Shown: piece by piece, positions 8,617-17,394 of the stretch
Position numbering within the stretch: position 1 is the stretch's first letter
How the letters are laid out: every line of letters begins with the position of its first letter
DNA from: Sulfurimonadaceae bacterium
GTDB lineage: Bacteria > Campylobacterota > Campylobacteria > Campylobacterales > Sulfurimonadaceae
Direction: 5' to 3'
DNA: 64,000 bases
Assembly (NCBI GenBank): GCA_028683835.1
Contig: JAQUHB010000009.1
Coordinates: forward strand, 1 to 64,000
Notes under the pieces: model-generated
Database searches by the model: none
The model's input: only the letters and a program-made list of their open reading frames with translations
Told to the model about the DNA's origin: nothing
Made by a program: the position numbers and the translations under genes

Positions 8617-8643
8617 TTTGCTCCTTTGATTAGTTTTGCTTAG

Positions 8644-8706
8644 TTATCCACAGAACAACCCCTAGATGGAGTTGCTCTGTGGTGTTGTAGTAAAGCTTAT
8701 GCTTTA
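8644..8706. other. Structured site: DnaA-box match plus two hairpins (possible origin or control region)
   Basis: A perfect TTATCCACA (8644-8652), the classical DnaA box, overlaps the left arm of a 12-bp inverted repeat with one mismatch (8648-8659 and 8671-8682). A second perfect hairpin follows (TAAAGC-TTAT-GCTTTA, 8691-8706). The site borders an AT-rich stretch (8880-9290). Together with a Rep-like gene in the same element this suggests a replication origin. A terminator or leader structure for the operon to the left is the alternative. Confidence 0.35.
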
Positions 8707-9292
8707 GTTTGTATTGCAGTGGTATCGTGAAGTGTATTACTGGGGTTGCAAGATGTATTTATCTTCTTGCTAATTGAATAATATATGGTTGTAAATATTT
8801 CGGATCTCATTTTGTAGATTGATTCAAAATACTTGCCAAACTTAATAATACATTTGTCTTCTTGTGTGTGTTTGCAAAAATTCAATATGTGTTTGTTTTT
8901 AAAAAGGATAAATAATAGAGTCAGAAGGCTGTTTTCCTACAACTTTCAAACAAAAGAAAAGGTATAACGCAGTCGTAATAATTAAAGCAATTAATAAATT
9001 TGGATTATAAAAAAAAATCCAATTTACTCTCATTTAGCATAGCGTCAATCTCTTTAGACTTTTTATCTTGAATTGCACATAGTTATAAATATAATTGCTA
9101 AAATAAGTGAGACCCAAGTTAACCTTAGGTACATCACCATATTATTTATATATATGTCATTTAAATATTAAATAACTACTGTAAAATGCCTATATTATGC
9201 TATATATAACACAAATTAGCAGATAGAATATTTTAAAATATCAATAAAATATATTTAGAATATAAATAAAATATTTTAGAATAAGCAATAAA
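8707..9292. other. AT-rich gap between the integrase and the structured site
   Basis: This stretch of about 590 bp has no gene I can support. A 62-codon frame at 8697-8885 starts with TTG, lacks a ribosome site and overlaps the hairpins. The last 70 bp before the integrase stop repeat the words AGAATATTTTAAAATA and AAAATATTTTAGAATA imperfectly. These could be excisionase or recombinase arm sites, or simple AT-rich drift. Confidence 0.4.
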
Positions 9293-10585
9293 CTATTGGC
9301 CTATCAAAAACAGACTCAATTGCTCAAGAGACTTCTCAGGAAACATTATTTGTAACTGTTTTAGTTTCTCATTATTAATTTCAATGGCTTTATTTTCATC
9401 CAAGAGTCCATCAAGTGCTACATCTACAATTGGACCAACAGTTGTGTTTTTCATGGTTGCATATCTTGATGCAATACCGCTAGGTATATGCCCTAAAGCT
9501 GTGTCAACTATATTATCACTCTGTAACATTTGATTCATCAAATATTCACTTAGCAATTTTCTTAAATCATGCATTCTCGTAAATGAGAAGTTATTATCAT
9601 TTCTTACACGTTCCCAATGATTTCTTAAAGTAGCTTCACTAAGCGCTTTTTTATTATCTGGGCTTCTAAAAACGAATCCTTTCATCTTATCTATTTTATT
9701 AATATCTACAAGAACTTCAAGCGTTGCATATAATCGATTTGAGAGCTTATAGGTCATATTGATACCTGCTTTATTTGAAATCTCTTTGATCGTGTATATA
9801 CGATCTTCTAAGTTTATATCTTCCCATTTAAGAGAAAGCACTTCCCCTCTTCTTCTTCCATGCAATAACCACATGAAAATTTCTCTATATGGAGACACAG
9901 GATAATCCCTTAGTGCTTGTGCAACAGCTTTTGATTTTTCTAGTGTTAAATCCAAGTTAGTCTTATTTCTTAATGGCGGCAATCCCTTCATCGATGCTGG
10001 GGATATTAGTACGAATTCAGTAGTAGACTTATTGATTTCACTGTAGATATAATTAACAACTTGATAAGTTCTTCTTTGTGTCCTATCTGATCTATTTGCT
10101 CTTTTTAATGTATGTGCAATATCTCGTATATCATTAGGCGCAATTTTGTTTAATGCTTTGTTGTATATAGGTTGCAGCCAATTTCTATAAAATTGGCATT
10201 CTATCGAGTTGTCTTTTCCATTCTTGGCTTCTTTATTGCGAATAAGGAACCATGCATTTTCAAATGTCATATCTGGTTTTATGACATCAGATGCCTTGCT
10301 TTTATATATATCATTATTCAGTTCATCCATCAACTCTTCATATCTTTTAGAGGCATCTTTTATTGCATCTAACAAAGTCGTATTTTGATTAAAAGTCATT
10401 GTTTCTTTGTTAATAGACCTTTTACCATTAAGCACTTTTGATGCTCTGACTTGTATTTTATATGGCATTGTAAAAGTAATATTTGTATTGACTATTTTGT
10501 CATCTTTAATTTTGCTTAATGGAATTTGTCCATCATCTTTATAGGTTAAACCAGCAGTTCTACGGTTCTTCAAATTAAAATACAT
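9293..10585 (-). CDS. Tyrosine recombinase (site-specific integrase) of the island
   Basis: 430 residues. An N-terminal arm-binding/SAM-like region (about 50-205) is followed by a catalytic domain with the full tyrosine recombinase set: R245 in LLHGRRRGEVLSLKW, H339-x-x-R342 in MHDLRKLL, H366 in LGHIPSG and nucleophile Y375 in RYATM. All key residues are present, so it should be active. It starts about 190 bp inside the tRNA-Leu 3' fragment and reads into the element, the usual place for the integrase of a tRNA-targeted island. It should integrate and, with an excisionase, excise the element. Confidence 0.95.
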   Translation of the reverse strand: MYFNLKNRRTAGLTYKDDGQIPLSKIKDDKIVNTNITFTMPYKIQVRASKVLNGKRSINKETMTFNQNTTLLDAIKDASKRYEELMDELNNDIYKSKASDVIKPDMTFENAWFLIRNKEAKNGKDNSIECQFYRNWLQPIYNKALNKIAPNDIRDIAHTLKRANRSDRTQRRTYQVVNYIYSEINKSTTEFVLISPASMKGLPPLRNKTNLDLTLEKSKAVAQALRDYPVSPYREIFMWLLHGRRRGEVLSLKWEDINLEDRIYTIKEISNKAGINMTYKLSNRLYATLEVLVDINKIDKMKGFVFRSPDNKKALSEATLRNHWERVRNDNNFSFTRMHDLRKLLSEYLMNQMLQSDNIVDTALGHIPSGIASRYATMKNTTVGPIVDVALDGLLDENKAIEINNEKLKQLQIMFPEKSLEQLSLFLIGQ

Positions 10586-10777
10586 GTGGACTCCACTTGG
10601 GTATCATATCAGGTTAAAATGGGTATCAATTTCTACAATATGGGTATCAGATTAACAATATGTAATTATAGCTTATTGTAGCTAGTTATATAGGATATAT
10701 CTGTAATAAGCAAGGAATTATAGGGATTTAAATAGATATTTATTGACACTTGTCATTTGATATAGTCTATAATTAAA

Positions 10778-10835
10778 TTGGATTCAAAATCCGCTGTCGC
10801 GAGACATGGCGGTTCGAGTCCGCCCGCAGGTACCA
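10778..10835 (+). repeat. Attachment site: 3' fragment of a tRNA-Leu(CAA) gene
   Basis: The sequence reads as the anticodon loop TTCAAAA (anticodon CAA), a long variable arm (TGTC-GCGA-GACA, class II tRNA), a perfect T arm (GGCGG-TTCGAGT-CCGCC), the 3' acceptor strand CGCAGGT, discriminator A and CCA. The D arm and 5' acceptor strand are missing; upstream is AT-rich unrelated DNA. This is what integration into the 3' end of a tRNA-Leu gene leaves at the distal end. The intact tRNA should lie left of the window. Confidence 0.85.
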
Positions 10836-11037
10836 CCTATAAAATCCATTTAGATTCCCATAAATATGATGTTTGTATAACTCTTTAAGGTTTAATATCT
10901 TAGTGTACAACCGATTTTAAAATAAGAGTAATTTGAATTTAAAAAAGATATTAGGAAGCACTGTCCTCTAATAGTTCATGATAAGCACCTCTCTTACCTT
11001 TTTTTTACTTCCTGCTCCTCTGAGAGTATAATCTATT

Positions 11038-11466
11038 TTAAATTTTTGTCTCTAAACTAGTTATATGACCATGCTCATCATGGTGGACTGTAACTAATTG
11101 ACTATTGACACATGCTTCTAATTGAGTCTTGTTTACTTGGAAATACTCTGCATATTCATCGGGCTGATATTGTACATGCTTACTTGAGGACATATGTCTA
11201 TTTAATCTTGATAATATAAATAATACTATAGGTGTAGCAATAAGCATAAATAGTGCTTTATGAAAAGGTATAACACCAATATTATTGAGAATGACATCCG
11301 ATATTTCATCCGGATTTGCCTTTAAAGTAAGTATTTTATAAAATACTATGATCAAAGGTTTCCATAAATAAATCCAACCAAGCCATAATAAAAGTGTTAT
11401 AAAATCCCAAAACAACCTTTTAGCACGTGGGAGTTCATGACGTTTATTAATAATTAAAGTTTCCAT
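11038..11466 (-). CDS. pgaD: PgaD-like poly-N-acetylglucosamine synthase accessory protein
   Basis: 142 residues from the ATG at 11466, which has an AAGGAG site and lies 5 bp after the pgaC stop. A longer frame starting at 11526 would overlap pgaC by 55 bp and is less likely. Two membrane segments (about 20-45 and 72-95) and a cytoplasmic C-terminal tail match PgaD, the small partner that stabilises the PgaC glycosyltransferase in the inner membrane. It is the last gene of pgaBCD. The assignment rests on topology and position, since PgaD sequences diverge. Confidence 0.75.
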   Translation of the reverse strand: METLIINKRHELPRAKRLFWDFITLLLWLGWIYLWKPLIIVFYKILTLKANPDEISDVILNNIGVIPFHKALFMLIATPIVLFILSRLNRHMSSSKHVQYQPDEYAEYFQVNKTQLEACVNSQLVTVHHDEHGHITSLETKI

Positions 11467-11471
11467 AGATT

Positions 11472-12770
11472 CTACTCCTTCACTTTTTTTATCTGTTGGT
11501 GCGCACCACGATCTGGACTGACCCATCTAGCCCTTTTTTTCTTCGCAAATAAAACTTTTGGAAGAGCTGTAACAGCTGTAAAAAGATTTAAAAACCAAAA
11601 TGCAAATGGATACCAAATCATCCAAAAATAATTTTGCCCCATCCCTTTATCATAATGTCCATCTAACCATTTACTAACATAAAACTGAATCAAACATGCA
11701 CCTATCAAAATAATACTACTTTCATTTGGTAAAATCGGTGAATCTGTAACCATTAAATATGGAAGATCCATAAATTTATCAAGTACCCAAACCAAGAAGA
11801 CAATGAGCATACTATAAGCCCAAACCATACTTAGTACAAGTTCTGTCATAAGTCCCCAAAGATGAGTTTGTTTTGGCTGGAAAACAACCTTAAAATTCTT
11901 TAGCATAACCTGAGCACCACCCATAGCCCAGCGAAGGCGTTGTTTCCATAGTCCTTTGATCGTTTCAGGCATAAGTATCCAAACTAAAGCACGAGGTTCA
12001 AAACGGACATCCCAACCATTACTTTGGAGTTTCCATGTAATGTCTATATCTTCAGTCAACATATCAGGACTCCAGTAGCCCACTTCATGTACAGCAGCTT
12101 TTCTAAATCCCGTAATAACACCAGAAACAGTGAATAAACGTCCAAAACTTCTCTGTGCACGTTTAATCATACCAACTATTGAAGAAAACTCTCCAACTTG
12201 TATTTTACCGAGTAAGCTAGTGCGATTTCGTATACGGGGATTCCCAGTAACCGCTGCAACCTGAGGATAGCGAATAAAATGTTTCACTATCCAATGTAAA
12301 CAAAAAGGATCTATCAAGGCATCACCATCAATACCTACCAAATACTCATATTTAGAGACTAGAGCACCAGCTTGAAGTCCTAGCGCTTTTCCTTGATTTT
12401 CTGCAAGATTGACAACTTTTAATTTAGGATTATTTTGGGCTAAACTTAATAAGATTTCTAATGTATCATCTTTGCTTCCATCATTAACCGCGATAACTTC
12501 AAATTCAGGATATTGAACATTTAAAGCATACGTGATTGTTTCTATAGCGTTTTGCCCTTCGTTATAACATGGGATTAAGATACTTACTCCGGGCCAAGTT
12601 TCATTTGCTCGGAGAGGTGGAATGATCTCTTTTAAATAAGGCTTTTCATTTTTAAAATAAAAGAAAATAGCACCTATCATCCATAAAGTTGACATAAATA
12701 ATGGATAAAAAAAGATATAACTCAGCAATACCTGCCAAACTACATGTAGCCACACATAAAAAGTTATCAT
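11472..12770 (-). CDS. pgaC: PgaC poly-beta-1,6-N-acetylglucosamine synthase (GT2)
   Basis: 432 residues. Two N-terminal membrane segments precede a GT2 domain with VSILIPCYNEGQN (62-74), the DxD at 148-150 (GIDGDA), TED at 239-241 and the QRLRW motif at 277-281. Further membrane segments close the protein. These are the marks of processive inner-membrane polysaccharide synthases of the PgaC/IcaA type, which polymerise UDP-GlcNAc. pgaB precedes it by 9 bp and pgaD follows. The expected product is a biofilm exopolysaccharide. Confidence 0.92.
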   Translation of the reverse strand: MITFYVWLHVVWQVLLSYIFFYPLFMSTLWMIGAIFFYFKNEKPYLKEIIPPLRANETWPGVSILIPCYNEGQNAIETITYALNVQYPEFEVIAVNDGSKDDTLEILLSLAQNNPKLKVVNLAENQGKALGLQAGALVSKYEYLVGIDGDALIDPFCLHWIVKHFIRYPQVAAVTGNPRIRNRTSLLGKIQVGEFSSIVGMIKRAQRSFGRLFTVSGVITGFRKAAVHEVGYWSPDMLTEDIDITWKLQSNGWDVRFEPRALVWILMPETIKGLWKQRLRWAMGGAQVMLKNFKVVFQPKQTHLWGLMTELVLSMVWAYSMLIVFLVWVLDKFMDLPYLMVTDSPILPNESSIILIGACLIQFYVSKWLDGHYDKGMGQNYFWMIWYPFAFWFLNLFTAVTALPKVLFAKKKRARWVSPDRGAHQQIKKVKE

Positions 12771-12779
12771 AAAGCTCCC

Positions 12780-14810
12780 TTATTTATTCGGTATTAACGT
12801 ATGTATATAGAGTTTTTTCTGTGTAAAACTTGCTCTAATCGTATCAGCATCAGGATTATTTTTATATAAATTATCCGGATAATACGCAATATGATTCACC
12901 CCTAAATCATATAGATGCTTTATTGTACTGCTCAATTCTTCAGAAGAGATTGCTTCATCCCCTTTTCTCCAGTTTACAGTTTGCAATTCGATAACCGTGC
13001 GTTCTAAACCACATTTTTGTTCCTTTACATGAGCTACTATCTTATCATAAAACTCTTCACTGTTGCTTGCTTGTTCCATATACGGCATTGCCATAATTGC
13101 GGTGTAATCGTACATGCTGATCGATTCGGCCAAGCTTTGAGCATACCATTCTTGTGCATCTTTATTTAGCGCAACTTGTGCATATAAATTACGTGCTGTT
13201 ACCAATCCAGGTTGTTCATTTCTTACAATTTGTGATAATTCCATTGCAAAATCATCCAGATACTTTGTTTTAAGTTTTGTCCATTTTTGGAATTGTTTTC
13301 TATCCGCTCTAATTTCTCTTACAGTTGGTGACAATCCCCATTTTTTATATTGTTCATGCGCCATGACACTGTCATCTTCATAATCAGACAAAGTTACGTC
13401 ATCATGAAACAATATACCGTCAATATAAGCTGATTTTCCTAAATCTTCATAAATCTCTTTGATCACTTTTCTCGCTTTTGCAGAAAATGGAGACAATCTT
13501 GGATAACCCATATTGAGGTGAGTAGGATCAACTTGCAAAGTTACCACCGTATCTTTTGCCGCTGGATTATTTTCAGGTAACTGCCAAGCTATCATCGGCA
13601 TCCAAGCATAAATACGTTTTACCTGTGTACGAGTTCCGATCTGCCAAGCAACACGGTTAAATAAATCCGCTCTCATCGGTAAATTTCTATTTGGAAAATA
13701 AACTGCGTCTGCTGCACCATTTGCATCTGGATCAGCAAAAGCCTGAAGATAAACAGTGTTAACACCCAACTTTTTTATACGTTCAAGTAGATCGCCTAGA
13801 TTTTTCTCTGTTTGAGCAGGATCTTTATCATAGATATAGTCCATATCTATATGTGCCGCTTTCGTTGCACGATCATCATCGGTAAAATTAGCATTTCTAA
13901 CCCACATATCTTGATCTAAATCTTTCAATGTCATTTTGCCATCAACCAAGATACGACGAAGTCCCCACAATGGTGTTTTACGAGTATTACTACCATCATC
14001 CAATGTTAAACCCACAGGCATCCCTAATTCCTCTGCAATATGACGTACTTCTATATTATAATGTCCATATGGCCAAACCATTACACGAGGTTTTTGTCCT
14101 GTATATTTTTCTAAAAATGTATTATTTTCCGCTAAATCTCTATATATTCGTTTCTTATAGTTTTTTTCATCTTCATATTGTTTTTTATCGGCAAGCCACT
14201 GGCGGGTTGTAACGGCAGGCTCCATATTACCTTGAGGATTACCAGTGATACCATGATGAAGACCATAACTATGACTTCCGATCTCTACAAGTCCACTTGC
14301 AACCATCTCTCTAATCTCTTTTTGACCCAAAAATTTATTTCTATCAATAATCTGACCACTAAAATCTACTTTATCTTTAGATTTTAACCAGCTACCCACC
14401 AAAGCGATTACCGTCGGAATCTTATATTTTTTAATAATCGGATATGCATTTTCATAGACTGATTGATATCCATCATCAAAAGTAACCAAGACTGCCTTAT
14501 CTGGTAATGGTTTCCCATGTTGACGATACTTTAAGATATCATCTACATTAATAAAATGATAACCGTTATCTAACAACCAACGTATTTGTTCCTCGAAATG
14601 TGCAGGACTAACGGTATAAGTGGTATCGAGAGTTTCTCCCTTTTCTGCAATTTCGTGATAACTAAGAATCGTAAACTCATTCATATTTTGATCACGACTA
14701 CACATATTTGGCAACTCACGTGCACTAAGATGGCTTCCCATAAGAGAGATCAACACAAAAAAGAGTGCCAATACAAGGTTTAATACATTCAATTTATCTT
14801 GTTTTATCAT
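12780..14810 (-). CDS. pgaB: PgaB poly-N-acetylglucosamine N-deacetylase, two-domain
   Basis: 676 residues. An N-terminal signal or anchor (10-30) precedes a polysaccharide deacetylase domain with FTILSYHEI (46-54), the TFDDGY motif with D112-D113, and metal ligands H180 and H185 in IGSHSYGLHHG. A C-terminal GHL13-type domain (from about 310, MDYIYDKDPAQTEKNLGDLL) matches the PgaB hydrolase/binding domain. It partly deacetylates the polymer in the periplasm before export. It leads the pgaBCD operon. No PgaA outer-membrane porin gene is present next to it. Confidence 0.93.
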   Translation of the reverse strand: MIKQDKLNVLNLVLALFFVLISLMGSHLSARELPNMCSRDQNMNEFTILSYHEIAEKGETLDTTYTVSPAHFEEQIRWLLDNGYHFINVDDILKYRQHGKPLPDKAVLVTFDDGYQSVYENAYPIIKKYKIPTVIALVGSWLKSKDKVDFSGQIIDRNKFLGQKEIREMVASGLVEIGSHSYGLHHGITGNPQGNMEPAVTTRQWLADKKQYEDEKNYKKRIYRDLAENNTFLEKYTGQKPRVMVWPYGHYNIEVRHIAEELGMPVGLTLDDGSNTRKTPLWGLRRILVDGKMTLKDLDQDMWVRNANFTDDDRATKAAHIDMDYIYDKDPAQTEKNLGDLLERIKKLGVNTVYLQAFADPDANGAADAVYFPNRNLPMRADLFNRVAWQIGTRTQVKRIYAWMPMIAWQLPENNPAAKDTVVTLQVDPTHLNMGYPRLSPFSAKARKVIKEIYEDLGKSAYIDGILFHDDVTLSDYEDDSVMAHEQYKKWGLSPTVREIRADRKQFQKWTKLKTKYLDDFAMELSQIVRNEQPGLVTARNLYAQVALNKDAQEWYAQSLAESISMYDYTAIMAMPYMEQASNSEEFYDKIVAHVKEQKCGLERTVIELQTVNWRKGDEAISSEELSSTIKHLYDLGVNHIAYYPDNLYKNNPDADTIRASFTQKKLYIHTLIPNK

Positions 14811-14892
14811 TCAATCACTTCTTTACAAAAATTAATAGTTGTTATTATACTTAACATAGCCTTGAAAATCTCTGATATGCGATTTTTAGATG

Positions 14893-17301
14893 CTACACAA
14901 GTGCTTTATCAATGATATTTTTTAACTCCTCACCATCTACAACTTCTTTGATAATAAGTTCCTTGGCAACAGCCTCAATAGCCGGCCATAATCTTTTTAC
15001 CTCTTGAACTGTTTTTTCCTTTGCTTCATTCATCCACACAAGAAGACGCTCTTCTATTTTTTTAGAAAGTATTTTTCTACCATAAACAGATTCTATCCCT
15101 GTGATGTTGATATAGCCTAACTCTTCATCCATACCAAAAAGGGCTATGGCTGCATAGGCTTGCATATTGGCAACCTCAAGATCACTGATTGCTCCAGTTT
15201 CCATGCCAGACTCTCCAAATTTTTCCATCTTTGCGATGCGTCCTGCTAGTAACACACAAACATCATTAAAAAGTTCCTCTTTTGAAGTGGCATCAATATA
15301 GTCATCGTTATGATACGAGACAAATCCAAGAGCTTCACTTCTAGGGGCAACCGTTACCTGCTCGATCTTGATATTTGGTAAAAGTGTAAAAGAAAGTACC
15401 GCATGCCCTGCTTCATGATAAGCAGTTTTTGCCATTGAAGTTTCTATGTCACGTATCTGTTTATTTTCAAGTTTTGTACCGTATTTAATGATATTTATCT
15501 GCTCTAAGAGTATCTCTTCGGTGAGTTCTTTCAATCCTTTTCTCGCACACTCAAGCGCAGCTTCTTCCCCTATACGTTTGAGTTCATTTCCACCCAAACC
15601 TGAGATATATCGTACAACTCTTTCAACATCTATTGCAGCATCATGCGGTTTTTTCAATACTTCTTCTATAAAAAATCTTCTAGCCTCAATGTCAAGTTTT
15701 GGAACTTCTATACGTATATCTATACGCCCTGCTTTGTTGAGTTCTTCGGGGATGTCAACAATATCACTGAGCGTAATAATCGTAAAAACCGGTGCTTCAA
15801 AAGTTTGACTCAAATTATCCAACTCTTCGATAAGCGGTGTGATATTCATCTTTGAAATAATACCGCCAACAACACCCTGAATATCAATATCTTCTAAGAT
15901 CACAATTGCTGGTGCAGAAACATATGCTTTTGCATAAGCTTTACGTATCACAGCTTCATTAAATAGATCAGCTCCGCTAATTGTGATATATGGCATATCA
16001 CTTTCACAGGCAAAAGCACGGGCCAAAAGCTTTTTACCCATCCCCTGCTGTCCAAACAAAAACATACCTTTTGGCGGTAACATACCAAAATGTTCCAATC
16101 TCTGAGGTTCTTTGAGAAGTGCCAAAACCTCTAAAAGTTCATTTTTTACTCTTTGTTGTCCAGCTACATCAGCAAACTTCACATCTGATACGTGTAACTC
16201 TTCTTCGCTTAATATGGAGAGTTTTTCCTTACTATAATAGGCATTTTTTATCTTGCAAGTAACGCTTTCATCCTCTGTGTTCAATTCCCATTCAAGAGTC
16301 ACTCGATAATGTTGTTTTGCTGTTTTTTTTGTAAAAACATTTTGCTCTTTTAAAATTTCCTCTGCAAAATTTACCGATATACCATCAAGATCAAAATGAA
16401 TATATCTCATTTTTGGATTCAGTTTCATAGCATCATATATTTTACTAAAAAGAAGTTCTGGGAGTTTTCTTATAATATGTCTGGCGTTGAGATAAGGAGT
16501 TAGAGAAAGGGTTAAAAGGGAAACAAACTTATCAAAATGTTTATATTCTATCTCTATACCGCTCTCTTTGTTAAAACTCTGTGAAGTTTGATTGAGTGTT
16601 CTCGCACCTATTTTGATTAGTGTCGTGAGAGTTAAACGATTAAAAGGAATAATAGTATGTTCATTAAGCAAAGAAAGAAGTTTTTTATCAAATGCCTCCT
16701 CTTTTGTTGCATTTAAGATAACAACTTCACGACTGAGTCTTTCCATCAAAAATGTATGTGCTTGAAGAGGATCATTGATAACAAGTTCACGTAAATCCTG
16801 ACGCTGGATAAGGGAACCAAGACGCGTAGTCGTCATGATAACAATGACATGAGAAAAATCTGTTTCCCCCTTTTCATTATCAGAAAAGAGTGTATATAAG
16901 GAAAGTTGCGCTTGGAGATCGGCTTTTTCTATATCTTCAAAAAGAAGAATGGATTTAGGATTTTTTTCTACAAAAGCGATGATTTCTGATTCTATGATTG
17001 GAGTATTCAACTGTTCTATACCCATAGAAAAACTGCCGCTGTATTTATCCATATTAAATATTTTTATCTGTTTCAACTCACTGTCAGCCTGTAAAAGAAG
17101 TTCACAAAGATAGTGTTTACCGCTGTTTGGCAAACCGATAAAGGTAAAAAGTGCTCTTACTCTTTTGTTAGTTTTTAGCAAATTTGTCCGAAGAAGAGTT
17201 TTCGTTAAGATATTTACAGCTTCTTGCTGATCAAAGATATTCTCGTTTAAGTATTTTTCTATCTTGTCACTAAATTCATTGTAATTTTTATCATTTATCA
17301 T
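14893..17301 (-). CDS. Fusion of ClpB-D2-like AAA domain with FtsH-like AAA and M41 metalloprotease
   Basis: 802 residues, no membrane span. Residues 20-290 resemble the second ATPase module of ClpA/ClpB, with Walker A-like GLPNSGKH (56-63) and Walker B-like LLFEDIEKA (119-127). Residues 373-615 are FtsH-like: FADVAGQ, Walker A-like GQQGMGKK (417-424) and VILEDID (467-473). Residues 620-800 are the M41 peptidase with HEAGH (629-633) and third ligand D707 in ISDLE. In both ATPase modules the Mg-coordinating T/S after GK is replaced (H, K) and the Walker B DE is ED. The FtsH pore motif F-V-G is also missing. The protease site is intact. It is divergent from flgA and is probably a soluble FtsH paralogue of uncertain role. 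Confidence 0.85.
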   Translation of the reverse strand: MINDKNYNEFSDKIEKYLNENIFDQQEAVNILTKTLLRTNLLKTNKRVRALFTFIGLPNSGKHYLCELLLQADSELKQIKIFNMDKYSGSFSMGIEQLNTPIIESEIIAFVEKNPKSILLFEDIEKADLQAQLSLYTLFSDNEKGETDFSHVIVIMTTTRLGSLIQRQDLRELVINDPLQAHTFLMERLSREVVILNATKEEAFDKKLLSLLNEHTIIPFNRLTLTTLIKIGARTLNQTSQSFNKESGIEIEYKHFDKFVSLLTLSLTPYLNARHIIRKLPELLFSKIYDAMKLNPKMRYIHFDLDGISVNFAEEILKEQNVFTKKTAKQHYRVTLEWELNTEDESVTCKIKNAYYSKEKLSILSEEELHVSDVKFADVAGQQRVKNELLEVLALLKEPQRLEHFGMLPPKGMFLFGQQGMGKKLLARAFACESDMPYITISGADLFNEAVIRKAYAKAYVSAPAIVILEDIDIQGVVGGIISKMNITPLIEELDNLSQTFEAPVFTIITLSDIVDIPEELNKAGRIDIRIEVPKLDIEARRFFIEEVLKKPHDAAIDVERVVRYISGLGGNELKRIGEEAALECARKGLKELTEEILLEQINIIKYGTKLENKQIRDIETSMAKTAYHEAGHAVLSFTLLPNIKIEQVTVAPRSEALGFVSYHNDDYIDATSKEELFNDVCVLLAGRIAKMEKFGESGMETGAISDLEVANMQAYAAIALFGMDEELGYINITGIESVYGRKILSKKIEERLLVWMNEAKEKTVQEVKRLWPAIEAVAKELIIKEVVDGEELKNIIDKALV

Positions 17302-17365
17302 AATTCAACCCTTTTAATTTCTTGTATTGCCCTATTATATGTCAATTTTTATAAAAGTTATATGT

Positions 17366-17371
17366 TAAAAT
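17366..17371 (+). promoter_or_regulatory. Candidate extended -10 promoter of the flgA operon
   Basis: TAAAAT is preceded by TG at the extended -10 position (TGTTAAAAT, 17363-17371), 23 bp upstream of the flgA ATG. It lies in the short divergent gap from the FtsH-like gene, and no other promoter candidate stands out there. Confidence 0.35.
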
Positions 17372-17394
17372 AGCACTTTTATTTTGGAGATTTG

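Noticed and set aside
8697..8885. Minus-strand 62-codon frame with TTG start
   Set aside because: It has no ribosome site, overlaps the hairpin at 8691-8706, and has low-complexity content; not convincing as a gene.
9225..9290. Imperfect AT repeats next to the integrase stop considered as a CRISPR-like or iteron array
   Set aside because: Units are irregular and only A/T; no constant repeat with spacers. Recorded only as an AT-rich gap.
10760..10840. Complete tRNA gene
   Set aside because: Only the anticodon loop to CCA is present; there is no D arm or 5' acceptor strand upstream, so it is an attachment-site fragment.
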